A stretch of 64,000 nt of DNA from JBBRVW01 sp038246545 (GCA_038246545.1 JBBRVW010000023.1:6911-70910); one strand, 5' to 3'; numbered from the stretch's first letter, positions 16,812-25,529 are shown. Notes: generated by a model not told the origin, from the sequence alone. A program made the numbers and translations.

Positions 16812-17828
16812 GTGCTCATCGCCCAGCGCCCCACCCTCACCGAAGACGTCGTCGACGACTACCGCTCGCGGTTCGTCATCGAGCCGCTCGAGCCCGGCTT
16901 CGGCTACACGCTCGGCAACAGCCTCCGGCGCACGCTGCTCTCCTCGATCCCTGGTGCCTCGGTCACGAGCATCCGCGTGGACGGCGTCCTGCACGAGTTC
17001 ACCACCGTGCCGGGCGTCAAGGAGGACCTCACCGACATCATCCTCAACATCAAGGGGCTCGTCGTGAGCTCCGAGGTGGACGAGCCGGTCGTCATGTACC
17101 TGCGCAAGCAGGGCCCCGGCCCGGTCACCGCTGCCGACATCGCACCGCCCGCCGGTGTCGAGGTGCACAACCCCGACCTGCACATCGCGACGCTCAACGC
17201 CAAGGGCAAGCTCGAGATGGAGCTCACCGTCGAGCGCGGTCGCGGCTACGTCTCCGCCGTGCAGAACAAGCAGCAGGGCCAGGAGATCGGCCGCATCCCG
17301 GTCGACTCGATCTACTCGCCCGTGCTCAAGGTGACCTACAAGGTCGAGGCCACCCGCGTCGAGCAGCGCACCGACTTCGACAAGCTCGTCGTCGACGTCG
17401 AGACGAAGCGCTCGATGCTGCCGCGCGACGCCATGGCGTCGGCAGGCAAGACCCTCGTCGAGCTGTTCGGCCTGGCCCGCGAGCTCAACGTCGAGGCCGA
17501 GGGCATCGACATGGGCCCGTCGCCGACGGACGCCGCCCTGGCGGCCGACCTGGCGCTCCCGGTCGAGGACCTGGAGCTGACCGTGCGGTCGTACAACTGC
17601 CTCAAGCGGGAGGGCATCCACACCGTGGGCGAGCTCGTCTCGCGCAGCGAGGCGGACCTGCTCGACATCCGCAACTTCGGCGCCAAGTCGATCGACGAGG
17701 TCAAGGCCAAGCTGCACTCGATGGGCCTCGCGCTCAAGGACAGCCCGCCCGGGTTCGACCCGAGCACCGCCGTCGACAGCTACGGTTCCGACGACGACAC
17801 GGCCTACGTCGAGGACGAGCAGTACTGA
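16812..17828 (+). CDS. rpoA: RNA polymerase alpha subunit
   Basis: This 338-residue alpha subunit nucleates polymerase assembly through its N-terminal domain (GFGYTLGNSLRRTLLSSIPG, residues 33-52). It contacts UP elements and activators through the C-terminal domain (RSYNCLKREGIHTVGELV, residues 257-274). GTG 16812, eight bases after GGGAAGGA, gives the usual MLIAQRPTLTED start; an upstream GTG at 16794 is less likely. The C terminus is acidic (DDDTAYVEDEQY). Confidence 0.98.
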   Translation: MLIAQRPTLTEDVVDDYRSRFVIEPLEPGFGYTLGNSLRRTLLSSIPGASVTSIRVDGVLHEFTTVPGVKEDLTDIILNIKGLVVSSEVDEPVVMYLRKQGPGPVTAADIAPPAGVEVHNPDLHIATLNAKGKLEMELTVERGRGYVSAVQNKQQGQEIGRIPVDSIYSPVLKVTYKVEATRVEQRTDFDKLVVDVETKRSMLPRDAMASAGKTLVELFGLARELNVEAEGIDMGPSPTDAALAADLALPVEDLELTVRSYNCLKREGIHTVGELVSRSEADLLDIRNFGAKSIDEVKAKLHSMGLALKDSPPGFDPSTAVDSYGSDDDTAYVEDEQY

Positions 17829-17888
17829 GGGGTCGCGACCCCCGCTGACCGAACTCAGTAGCTCACCGAGAACTGGAGAACCCTGACC

Positions 17889-18815
17889 ATGCCTACCCCC
17901 ACCAAGGGAGCGCGCCTCGGCGGCGGCCCGGCGCACGAGCGGCTGATGCTGGCGAACCTCGCCACCGCGTTGTTCGAGCACGGCAAGATCACCACCACCG
18001 AGGCCAAGGCCAAGCGGCTGCGGCCGCTGGCGGAGCGGCTCATCACCTTCGCGAAGCGCGGTGACCTGCACGCCCGTCGCCGGGTGATGACCGTCGTCCG
18101 GGACAAGGGCGTCGTGCACGAGCTCTTCACCGAGATCGGCCCGCGCTACGAGAGCCGGCACGGCGGCTACACGCGCATCACGAAGATCGGTCCGCGCAAG
18201 GGCGACAACGCCCCGATGGCGGTCATCGAGCTCGTCGGGGCGCTGACGGCGAAGGCGGAGACCGTCCGCGAGGCGACGGCCGCGACCAAGAAGACCGCGG
18301 CCAAGAAGACGACGGCCAAGAAGTCCGCGGCGGCCCCCTCCGCGGACGAGGCGCAGATCCAGCCGCTGGCCGACGTCGACCCGTCGGAGAGCGCGTCGGA
18401 TGCCGGCGAGGCTCCCTACGGCGAGGGGTCGTCGGCCACCCAGGTCGAGGGCTTCGACATCAAGGGCAACGCCGACTCGATGAAGTTCCACGTTCCGGGC
18501 AGCCCGCACTACGACCGCACCGTTGCGGAGGTCTGGTTCGCCACGACCGATGCCGCCGAGAAGGCCGGCTTCGAGCCGACCGGCTGGGGCACCGACCACC
18601 CGTACGGCGAGGGCTCGCACGCCCCCGGCGACGACCCGGAGACGGCACCCGACGGCTACCCGGTCAAGGGCAACGCCGACTCGATGAAGTACCACACGCC
18701 GGAGAGCCCCTACTACGGCCGCACGGTCGCCGAGGTCTGGTTCGCCAGCCCCGAGGCCGCCGAGGCTGCCGGCTTCGAGGGCACCGCCGCGGACGAGGGT
18801 GCAGCCTCCGAGTAG
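17889..18815 (+). CDS. rplQ: 50S ribosomal protein L17 with tandem sunset-like C-terminal domains
   Basis: Residues 1-118 are a complete L17, starting MPTPTKGARLGGGPAHERLM, a 50S protein near the exit tunnel. Bacterial L17 normally ends around there. Here a Lys/Ala/Thr-rich linker (about 121-150, KKTAAKKTTAKKS) leads to two related modules, cores 188-230 and 256-298. Each has a GY/F-x-V/I-KGNADSMK-Y/F-H motif, then YxRTVAEVWFA and AAGFE. I recognise this as the sunset-domain pattern. The repeats are 68 codons apart and share 27 identical bases. The tail probably projects from the ribosome. Its function is unknown. Confidence 0.93.
   Translation: MPTPTKGARLGGGPAHERLMLANLATALFEHGKITTTEAKAKRLRPLAERLITFAKRGDLHARRRVMTVVRDKGVVHELFTEIGPRYESRHGGYTRITKIGPRKGDNAPMAVIELVGALTAKAETVREATAATKKTAAKKTTAKKSAAAPSADEAQIQPLADVDPSESASDAGEAPYGEGSSATQVEGFDIKGNADSMKFHVPGSPHYDRTVAEVWFATTDAAEKAGFEPTGWGTDHPYGEGSHAPGDDPETAPDGYPVKGNADSMKYHTPESPYYGRTVAEVWFASPEAAEAAGFEGTAADEGAASE
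18417..18782 (+). repeat. Two 68-codon repeats inside rplQ
   Basis: The units lie at about 18417-18578 and 18603-18782, with a spacing of 204 bases. Both begin PYGEGS and carry the KGNADSMK core; a 27-base stretch is identical between them (beginning at 18460 and 18664). They encode the tandem sunset-like modules of the L17 extension and look like an in-frame duplication. Confidence 0.85.
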
Positions 18816-18851
18816 GGGCCGGACGTCCTGAGAACCGACCCCCCGCACGAC

Positions 18852-19700
18852 GTGACCGAGCCCGCCGTCCCCCCCACCGGGGACGGCGGGCTCGTTCGTG
18901 TGCGGCTCGACCTCTCCTACGACGGCACCGACTTCGCCGGCTGGGCGGTCCAGCCCGGGCAGCGGACCGTGCAGGCCGAGGTGGAGGGTGCGCTGGCCAT
19001 CGTGCTGCGGCTGCCGCGCGTCCGCACCACCTGCGCCGGGCGCACCGACGCCGGCGTCCACGCCCGCGGACAGGTGACCCACGTCGACCTGCCGACGGCG
19101 GCGTGGGACGGCGACGAACGGGCGCTGGGCCGCCGCCTGGCCGGCGTCCTGCCGCGCGACGTGGCGGTACGGGCCGTCCGCAGGGCGCCTGACGGGTTCG
19201 ACGCCCGCTTCTCGCCGTTGTGGCGCCGCTACGCCTACCGGATCAGCGAGCACCCCTTCGGGCCCGACCCGCTGCGACGCCGCGACGTGCTCTCCCACGG
19301 CCGGCCGCTCGACCTGGACGCGATGGCCGCCGCCGCCCGGGAGCTGATCGGCGAGCACGACTTCGCCGCGTTCTGCCGCCGCCGCGAGGGCGCCACGACG
19401 GTGCGGACCCTGCTCGAGCTGGCGTGGTGCCGCGACGACGACTTGCTCGTGGCCACCGTGATGGCCGACGCGTTCTGTCACCACATGGTGCGGTCGCTGG
19501 TCGGCGCGTCGCTCGCTGTCGGCGAGGGACGGCGCCCGGCACGGTGGCCGGCCGACGTGCTTGCTGGCCGTGAGCGCCGCCCGGACGTCGCCGTGGCGCC
19601 GCCGCACGGTCTCACCTTGGAAGAGGTCCACTACCCCTCCGACGCCGAGGTGGCCGAGCGTGCGGATGCGGCCCGACGGCGCCGGGAGCCGTCGTCGTGA
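18852..19700 (+). CDS. truA: tRNA pseudouridine synthase A
   Basis: TruA makes pseudouridine at positions 38-40 of the tRNA anticodon arm. The catalytic aspartate is D66 in CAGRTDAGVHARGQV; LDLSYDGTDFAGWAVQPGQRTVQ is the RNA-binding N terminus. The longest frame begins at GTG 18852, giving 282 residues. However, codons 3-14 coincide with a 15-bp terminator palindrome, so the true start may be GTG 18900 (MRLDLSYDGTDF), which matches typical TruA starts. The gene follows rplQ, as is common in actinobacteria. Confidence 0.95.
   Translation: MTEPAVPPTGDGGLVRVRLDLSYDGTDFAGWAVQPGQRTVQAEVEGALAIVLRLPRVRTTCAGRTDAGVHARGQVTHVDLPTAAWDGDERALGRRLAGVLPRDVAVRAVRRAPDGFDARFSPLWRRYAYRISEHPFGPDPLRRRDVLSHGRPLDLDAMAAAARELIGEHDFAAFCRRREGATTVRTLLELAWCRDDDLLVATVMADAFCHHMVRSLVGASLAVGEGRRPARWPADVLAGRERRPDVAVAPPHGLTLEEVHYPSDAEVAERADAARRRREPSS
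18858..18893 (+). terminator. Terminator of the alpha operon, inside the annotated truA 5' end
   Basis: This is a perfect 15-bp inverted repeat (18858-18872 with 18879-18893) around a CCCACC loop, followed by GTTCGTGTG. It is 43 bases after the rplQ stop and has the size and strength of the other terminators in this window. Its coincidence with truA codons 3-14 questions the upstream truA start. Confidence 0.7.
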
Positions 19701-19710
19701 GGTGCCGGGA

Positions 19711-20376
19711 ATGACGATCTCGATGGGCCGTGAGCAGCTGCTCGTCACGCTGTCGGCGCGGATCCTCGCCCTGCCGGAGGACGCACCCCGCACGGTGGCC
19801 CTGACCGGCATGGGCTGCACCGGCAAGACCACGCTGGCCGCCGAGCTGGCCACCGTCGTGAGCGGGGCAGGACGTCCGGTGGTCGTCCTCGCCTACGACG
19901 ACTTCCACCACCCGAGCGAGCGGCGGCACCGCCAGGGCCGCACCTCGGCGGCCGGCTACCTCGACGACTCGTTCGACCCGGACGCCCTGCGCCGCCTGGT
20001 GCTCGACCCGCTGGCCGCCGGCGCGGCCGCGGTCACGCCGGCGTCGTACGACCTGGCTGCGGACATGCCGGTCGAGCCGGCCCCGGTCCCCGTGCCCACC
20101 GACGGCGTCGTGGTGGTCGAGGGCTCGTTCCTTCTCGTGCCGGAGCTCGCCGGCCGCTGGGACCTCGCGGTGATGGTGGTGGCCGACCCCGCCCGGGTGC
20201 TGGAGCGCGGGCTGGTGCGCGACGCCGACCTCGGGTCGCCCGAGCAGGTCCGCGAGCTCTACCTGCGGCGCTACCTCGCCTCAGAGCAGCTGCACCAGGA
20301 GCGCGACGACCCGTGGGCCCACGCCGACGCGGTGGTCGACCTCAGCGACCCGACGGAGCCCCAGCTGCTGGGCTAG
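19711..20376 (+). CDS. Uridine-kinase-like P-loop NTPase
   Basis: This is a 221-residue soluble kinase-like protein. Walker A is GMGCTGKTT (about residues 34-42). The DDFHHPSERRHRQGR block resembles the nucleoside-binding Asp region of uridine kinases, and YLDDSFDPDALRRLVLDPL and VVVVEGSFLL (beta strand with Glu) follow in the expected order. Starts at GTG 19702, ATG 19711 and ATG 19726 are all in frame; 19711 is a compromise. Phosphoryl transfer to a nucleoside or small metabolite is likely, but the substrate is unproven. It sits 10 bases after truA. Confidence 0.8.
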   Translation: MTISMGREQLLVTLSARILALPEDAPRTVALTGMGCTGKTTLAAELATVVSGAGRPVVVLAYDDFHHPSERRHRQGRTSAAGYLDDSFDPDALRRLVLDPLAAGAAAVTPASYDLAADMPVEPAPVPVPTDGVVVVEGSFLLVPELAGRWDLAVMVVADPARVLERGLVRDADLGSPEQVRELYLRRYLASEQLHQERDDPWAHADAVVDLSDPTEPQLLG

Positions 20377-20394
20377 TCCGCTGAGGCCGCTCGG

Positions 20395-20685
20395 TCAGCC
20401 GCGGACCTCGTTAACGACGTCGAAGCCGGCCTCCTCGGGCGGCGCGTCGAACCCGCCGGCGATGCCGGCGGCCATCGCGGGGAGGAGCACCGTGTCGCGG
20501 AAGGTCTCCCAGCTCTCCCGGGACTCGTGGACGGCGACGATCGTCCAGCCGTCGGTGGACGGCCCCGCGGCGTGGAACACCTGCCCGGGTGGCAGGCCGC
20601 CCCCGGCCGGGTGCACCGCTGCGATGGATGCGTCGTACTGCTCCCTGGTCCCGCCCTTGAACTGGTGGACGATGCCGTACGCCAT
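20395..20685 (-). CDS. Small protein, possible antibiotic-biosynthesis-monooxygenase (ABM) fold
   Basis: This 96-residue protein starts MAYGIVHQFKGGTREQYDAS and contains GWTIVAVHESRESWETFRDTVLLP. The pattern (short strand, helix, then W-x-I-V-A-VHESRESWE and FRD) resembles dimeric alpha/beta-barrel proteins of the ABM type, many of unknown function. No cofactor site can be assigned. It is convergent with the kinase gene and divergent from the ABC-F gene. Family assignment is tentative. Confidence 0.7.
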   Translation of the reverse strand: MAYGIVHQFKGGTREQYDASIAAVHPAGGGLPPGQVFHAAGPSTDGWTIVAVHESRESWETFRDTVLLPAMAAGIAGGFDAPPEEAGFDVVNEVRG

Positions 20686-20703
20686 GAGCGCCTCCTCGCG
20701 CCT

Positions 20704-20750
20704 GGCCCGGGCCTCTCTCCGTCGGAGACGGTCTCGGCAGGGCCTGGGCC
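20704..20750. other. Overlapping palindromes in the divergent ABM/ABC-F intergenic region
   Basis: GGCCCGGGCC at 20704 and GGCCTGGGCC at 20741 can pair with one mismatch. Between them lie TCTCCG-T-CGGAGA (20716-20728) and GAGAC-G-GTCTC (20725-20735), which overlap each other. Such compact dyads between divergent genes are candidate operators or an mRNA leader structure. No regulator is known. Confidence 0.4.
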
Positions 20751-20852
20751 GGACGCTACGCGCGCCCCGGAGACCTGTCGATGGACAAAGGCCCCGAGTG
20801 GTCGGCGGCTAACCCGGTCGCGTCCGCCTGCGCGAGCCTTCACACTCGACGC

Positions 20853-22535
20853 GTGGGCCACGTCGACGTCAACGGGATCAGCTACTACCTGCCGGACGGG
20901 CGCTGCCTGCTCTCCGACGTGGTGTTCCGTGTCGGCGACGGTGCGAAGGTCGCGCTCGTCGGGGCCAATGGTGCCGGCAAGACGACCCTGCTCAGGCTGG
21001 TCGCCGGCGACATCGACCCGCACGAGGGGTCGATCGGGCGGTCCGGCGGTCTCGGGGTCATGCGCCAGTTCGTGGGCTCGGTGCGCGACGAGTCGTCGGT
21101 GCGCGACCTGCTCGTGTCGGTCGCCCCGCCGGCGGTCCGTACGGCGGCCGCCGCCCTCGAGGCGGCCGAGCTGGCGATGATGGAGCGCGACGACGAGAAG
21201 ACGCAGATGCGCTATGCGCAGGCGATCTCGGACTGGGCCGACGCCGGCGGCTACGACGCCGAGGTGCTGTGGGACACCTGCACGGTGGCTGCCCTCGGCG
21301 TCCCCTTCGAGAAGGCCCAGTGGCGCGAGGTGCGCACGCTCTCCGGCGGCGAGCAGAAGAGGGTGGTGCTCGAGGCGCTGCTGCGCGGGCCGGACGACGT
21401 GCTGATGCTCGACGAGCCGGACAACTACCTCGACGTGCCTGGCAAGCAGTGGCTCGAGGACGCGCTGCGCGAGTCGCCGAAGACAGTGCTGTTCGTCAGC
21501 CACGACCGTGAGCTGCTCGCGCGCACAGCGACCCGGGTCGTCACCGTCGAGCTCGGTGCGGGCGGCAACACGACGTGGACCCACGGCGGCGGGTTCGCGA
21601 CGTACCACGAGGCGCGGACCGAGCGGTTCACCCGGCTCGAGGAGCTGCGCCGGCGCTGGGACGAGGAGCACGCGAAGATCAAGGCCTTGGTCCTCATGTA
21701 CAGGCAGAAGGCGGCGTACAACGACGGCATGGCGTCGCGCTACCAGGCCGCCGTGACCAGGTTGCGGATGTTCGCTGAGGCCGGCCCGCCGCAGGCGATC
21801 CCGCTGCAGCAGGACGTCACGATGCGACTGCGCGGTGCGCGCACCGGCAAGCGCGCCGTCGTCTGCGAGGAGCTCGAGCTGACCGGGCTGATGAAGCCCT
21901 TCGACCTCGAGGTCTGGTACGGCGACCGGGTGGCCGTCCTCGGCTCCAACGGCTCCGGCAAGTCGCACTTCCTGCGGCTGCTCGCCCGCGGCGGCAGCGA
22001 TCCCGATGCCGAGCACCGCCCGGTCGAGGACCTGGTCATCGCTCCGGTCGCGCACACCGGGCGGGCGCGGCTGGGCGCCCGGGTCCGGCCGGGCTGGTTC
22101 GCCCAGACCCACGAGCACCCGGAGCTGGTCGGCCGGACCCTGCTCGACATCCTCTGGCGCGGCGACGAGCACCGCGAAGGCATGGGCCGGGAGCCCGCGT
22201 CCCGCGCGCTGGACCGCTACGAGCTGGCGCACGCCGCCGAGCAGCGCTTCGAGACGCTCTCGGGCGGGCAGCAGGCGCGGCTGCAGATCCTGCTGCTCGA
22301 GCTGTCCGGCGCCACCATGCTGCTGCTCGACGAGCCGACCGACAACCTCGACATCGTGTCGGCGGAAGCCCTCGAGGAGGGGCTGTCCGCTTTCGACGGC
22401 ACGGTGCTCGCGGTGACCCACGACCGGTGGTTCGCCCGCGGCTTCGACCGGTTCCTGGTGTTCGGCGCGGACGGCGGTGTGTACGAGTCCGACCAGCCCG
22501 TGTGGGACGAGGGCCGGGTGCAGCGGGCCCGCTGA
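20853..22535 (+). CDS. ABC-F family ATPase (duplicated ATP-binding cassette)
   Basis: This is a soluble protein of about 560 residues with two ABC domains and no membrane segment. Cassette 1 has GANGAGKTT, LSGGEQKR and LMLDEPDNYLD; cassette 2 has GSNGSGKSH, LSGGQQAR and LLLDEPTDNLD. The linker between them is helical and basic. ABC-F proteins act on the ribosome (translation factors or antibiotic protection). Which subgroup this belongs to cannot be told here. GTG 20853 (MGHVDVNGISYYLPDG) is chosen because the preceding in-frame residues do not look like the family. Confidence 0.88.
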   Translation: MGHVDVNGISYYLPDGRCLLSDVVFRVGDGAKVALVGANGAGKTTLLRLVAGDIDPHEGSIGRSGGLGVMRQFVGSVRDESSVRDLLVSVAPPAVRTAAAALEAAELAMMERDDEKTQMRYAQAISDWADAGGYDAEVLWDTCTVAALGVPFEKAQWREVRTLSGGEQKRVVLEALLRGPDDVLMLDEPDNYLDVPGKQWLEDALRESPKTVLFVSHDRELLARTATRVVTVELGAGGNTTWTHGGGFATYHEARTERFTRLEELRRRWDEEHAKIKALVLMYRQKAAYNDGMASRYQAAVTRLRMFAEAGPPQAIPLQQDVTMRLRGARTGKRAVVCEELELTGLMKPFDLEVWYGDRVAVLGSNGSGKSHFLRLLARGGSDPDAEHRPVEDLVIAPVAHTGRARLGARVRPGWFAQTHEHPELVGRTLLDILWRGDEHREGMGREPASRALDRYELAHAAEQRFETLSGGQQARLQILLLELSGATMLLLDEPTDNLDIVSAEALEEGLSAFDGTVLAVTHDRWFARGFDRFLVFGADGGVYESDQPVWDEGRVQRAR

Positions 22536-22591
22536 GGGCTGTCTGCCGTCGTCGGCACTGCCCGGCGAGGACGGGTGGGGCCGGCGAGGGG

Positions 22592-22620
22592 TTTCACCCG
22601 GATTGCGAACGCGTTACGGT
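22592..22620 (+). promoter_or_regulatory. Candidate promoter of the amylase gene
   Basis: TTTCAC (22592-22597), a 17-base spacer and TACGGT (22615-22620) lie 38 bases before the ATG. An 8-bp palindrome AACGCGTT (22608-22615) overlaps the spacer and -10 box; a central CG dyad is common in LacI-family operators, which often control maltose/starch genes, but the match is short. Confidence 0.4.
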
Positions 22621-22658
22621 GCGACCCTCGCATCCCGCCGGCGTTGTCTGGAGTACCC

Positions 22659-25529
22659 ATGCGTCTCACGCCCGCCCGCCGTCCTGCCCTCCTTGCGGTG
22701 CTCGCCCTCCTCACCGCATTGGCGCTTCCCGTCCAGGCCGCCCAGGCCGACCGTGGGAGCCACGGTCCGGCCTCTGACGTCGCGCAGCACTCACTGCGCA
22801 GCGCGGTCACAGACGAGGACTTCTACTTCGTCATGGCCGATCGGTTCCAGAACGGCAGCACGGCCAACGACACGGGCGACCTTGGTTCCGACCGGCTGGT
22901 GTCCGGCTTCGACCCACAGGCCAAGGGCTTCTACCACGGTGGTGACCTCCAGGGCCTGGCGGGCGAGCTCGACTACATCCAGGGCCTGGGCACCGACTCG
23001 ATCTGGCTGACCCCGAGCTTCAAGAACAAGGCCGTCCAGCTCGAGGACGGCCCGTCGGCCGGCTACCACGGGTACTGGATCACCGACTTCACCCAGATCG
23101 ACCCGCACCTGGGCACCAACGCCGACCTGGCGACGCTGGTCTCCGCGGCGCACGCGCGCGGCATGAAGGTGTACTTCGACATCATCACCAACCACACGGC
23201 CGACGTGATCGGCTATCAGGAGGGCGCTCGCACGGCGTACGTCTCCAAGGACGCGTCGCCGTACAAGACCGCGGCGGGTTCGACGTTCGACGACCGCGAC
23301 TACGCCGGCGGCAGCACGTTCCCCGCGCTCGACCCGGCGACCTCGTTCCCGTACCACCCGGTGCTGGACGACACGGAGAAGAACCTCAAGGTCCCGGCCT
23401 GGCTCAACGACACGACTCTGTACCACAACCGCGGCGACACGACGTTCACCGGCGAGGACTCGCAGTACGGCGACTTCTTCGGCCTCGACGACCTGTTCAC
23501 CGAGAACCCCAAGGTCGTCAACGGGATGATCGACATCTACCGCACCTGGGTGGGTGACTTCGGCATCGACGGCTTCCGCATCGACACCATGAAGCATGTC
23601 AACGACGAGTTCTGGCAGAAGTTCAGCCCCGGCATCCTGGACTACGCCCACGCCCACGGGAGGCCCGACTTCTTCATGTTCGGCGAGGTCGCGCTGGATG
23701 GCAGCGGGGCCGCTCAGAAGGCGTTCACCTCGCACTACACGACCACCGACAAGGTGCAGGCGATCCTCGACTTCCCGTTCCAGGACGCCGCCCGCAACTT
23801 CGCGTCCCGAGGGCAGTCGGCCGCAGCATTGAGCCAATTCTTCGCCAACGACGACTGGTACACCGACGCCGACTCCAACGCCTACGAGCTGCCCACCTTC
23901 CTCGGCAACCACGACATGGGCCGGATCGGCCGTTTCGTCGGCGTCGACAACCCGGCCTCGACGCCGGCGGAGCAGCTGCAGCGTGACCAGCTCGCGCACG
24001 AGCTCATGTACTTCTCTCGCGGCAACCCCGTCATCTACTACGGCGACGAGCAGGGCTTCACCGGTGACGGCGGCGACCAGGACGCGCGACAGGACATGTT
24101 CCCGTCCCAGGTCGCCTCGTACAACGACGACGACCTGCTCGGCACAGCCGCCACCACGGAGCAGTCGAACTTCGACACGAACCACCCGCTGTACAAGAAG
24201 ATCAGCGACTTGGCTGCACTCACCGAGGCCCACCCGGCTCTGCGCAACGGCGCCCACCAGAGCCGCTACGCGAGCGACGGTTCGAGCATTTACGCCTTCT
24301 CCCGGATCGACCGGCGGGCGCAGCACGAGTACGTCGTCGCGCTGAACAACAGCGCGGCTGCACAGACCGCAGCCGTTCCCACGTTCATCGCGAACGGCGG
24401 GTTCAGTCTGCTCTACGGGTCGGGCCCGGCGTCGCTGACGACGAGCGCCTCCCGCGCCCTCACCGTCACCGTGCCGTCTCGCAGCACGGTCGTCTACGAA
24501 TCGACCGGCCGCATCGCCGCGTCCAAGGTCGCTCCGCACATCTCGCTGGACACGCCGACCCCGTCGGACGTCGCGCGCAGCCGCACCGAGGTGCGCGCTG
24601 ACGTCGCCGGCAGCTCGTTCTACGAGGTGACCTTCCAGGCGAGGGCCGGCAAGGGCGGCTGGCGGACGATCGGCACCGACGACACGGCGCCCTACCGGGT
24701 CTTCCACGACACGAGCAGCTACCGGACCGGGACCCCGCTGACCTATCGCGCGGTCGTCCTCGACAACGCGGGGCACACGAGGCAGAGCGGCGTCGCGAAA
24801 AGCTCCGTCCCCGCGCCGGTTGTCTCGGTGACGGCGGGCGCAAACGGCGAGATCACCCGGATCTTCCCGGTCGGGGTGACAGCCACGGTCGACCCCGAGC
24901 GTGCCACCCAGTCAGTTCTGTTCCAGCGCAGCGTCGCCGGCGGGGAGTGGGAGGACCTGGGGGCCGACAGCTCGTCGCCGGTCTACACGGTGAACGACGA
25001 CGTGAGCGAGCTCGCTCTCGGCACGTCGGTCCGGTACCGGGCCACCCTCGTGGAGCCCGGGAACCCGAACGTGACGAGCGATCCCGTCACGGTCGTGGTG
25101 GCACCCCCGCGCCCGCGGGCTACATCGGTCACGGTGGCCGGCGACGTGCAGTCGGAGATCGCCGCCCCCGTGTGCGGCGACTGGGATCCGGCCTGCACCG
25201 CCACCCACCTGGCGTTCGACGAATCGGACGGCATGTGGCGGGCCACGTTCCCGGTCCCCGCCGGGACGTACGAGTGGAAGGTCGCGCTCAACGACAACTG
25301 GAAGGTCAGCTACGGGGCCAACGGCGGCGGTGACAACATCCCGCTGGTGGTGCCCCTCGACGGCTACACGGTCACGTTCACCTGGAACCAGTACACCCGT
25401 GTGCCGTCCGCGGTCGTCCATGCCCCTGAGGCGCTGCCCGAGCCCACCGGGGCCGGCTCCGCGGCGTCCGGGGGCGCCCAGTTGGGCGGTCCATGCTCAG
25501 TTTTGACCAGTTCCCGAGGCGGACGGTAG
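22659..25529 (+). CDS. Secreted GH13 alpha-amylase with C-terminal Ig-like and X25 domains
   Basis: This 956-residue exported glycosidase probably cleaves alpha-1,4 links in starch or glycogen. A Sec signal peptide (MRLTPARRPALLAVLALLTA..., cleavage near AQA30) is clear. The GH13 triad is intact: D309 in GFRIDTMKH, E343 in FMFGEVAL, D419 in LGNHDMGR; D174-N178-H179 is region I. After about residue 620 come two beta-sandwich modules, then an X25 (pullulanase-associated) domain (VTVAGDVQSEIA...CGDWDPAC). In Streptomyces this layout often continues into a pullulanase half, which is missing here. The stop lies in the rplM promoter. Confidence 0.92.
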   Translation: MRLTPARRPALLAVLALLTALALPVQAAQADRGSHGPASDVAQHSLRSAVTDEDFYFVMADRFQNGSTANDTGDLGSDRLVSGFDPQAKGFYHGGDLQGLAGELDYIQGLGTDSIWLTPSFKNKAVQLEDGPSAGYHGYWITDFTQIDPHLGTNADLATLVSAAHARGMKVYFDIITNHTADVIGYQEGARTAYVSKDASPYKTAAGSTFDDRDYAGGSTFPALDPATSFPYHPVLDDTEKNLKVPAWLNDTTLYHNRGDTTFTGEDSQYGDFFGLDDLFTENPKVVNGMIDIYRTWVGDFGIDGFRIDTMKHVNDEFWQKFSPGILDYAHAHGRPDFFMFGEVALDGSGAAQKAFTSHYTTTDKVQAILDFPFQDAARNFASRGQSAAALSQFFANDDWYTDADSNAYELPTFLGNHDMGRIGRFVGVDNPASTPAEQLQRDQLAHELMYFSRGNPVIYYGDEQGFTGDGGDQDARQDMFPSQVASYNDDDLLGTAATTEQSNFDTNHPLYKKISDLAALTEAHPALRNGAHQSRYASDGSSIYAFSRIDRRAQHEYVVALNNSAAAQTAAVPTFIANGGFSLLYGSGPASLTTSASRALTVTVPSRSTVVYESTGRIAASKVAPHISLDTPTPSDVARSRTEVRADVAGSSFYEVTFQARAGKGGWRTIGTDDTAPYRVFHDTSSYRTGTPLTYRAVVLDNAGHTRQSGVAKSSVPAPVVSVTAGANGEITRIFPVGVTATVDPERATQSVLFQRSVAGGEWEDLGADSSSPVYTVNDDVSELALGTSVRYRATLVEPGNPNVTSDPVTVVVAPPRPRATSVTVAGDVQSEIAAPVCGDWDPACTATHLAFDESDGMWRATFPVPAGTYEWKVALNDNWKVSYGANGGGDNIPLVVPLDGYTVTFTWNQYTRVPSAVVHAPEALPEPTGAGSAASGGAQLGGPCSVLTSSRGGR

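Noticed and set aside
16677..19853. 1058-codon minus-strand open frame across rpoA, rplQ and truA
   Set aside because: It is opposite three certain genes and shows only shadow composition. Stops are rare in this frame because of third-position G/C.
20781..20852. Upstream extension of the ABC-F protein
   Set aside because: The 24 extra in-frame residues (beginning MDKGPEWSAAN) do not fit the family. MGHVDVNGISYYLPDG is the natural beginning and the extension overlaps the intergenic region.
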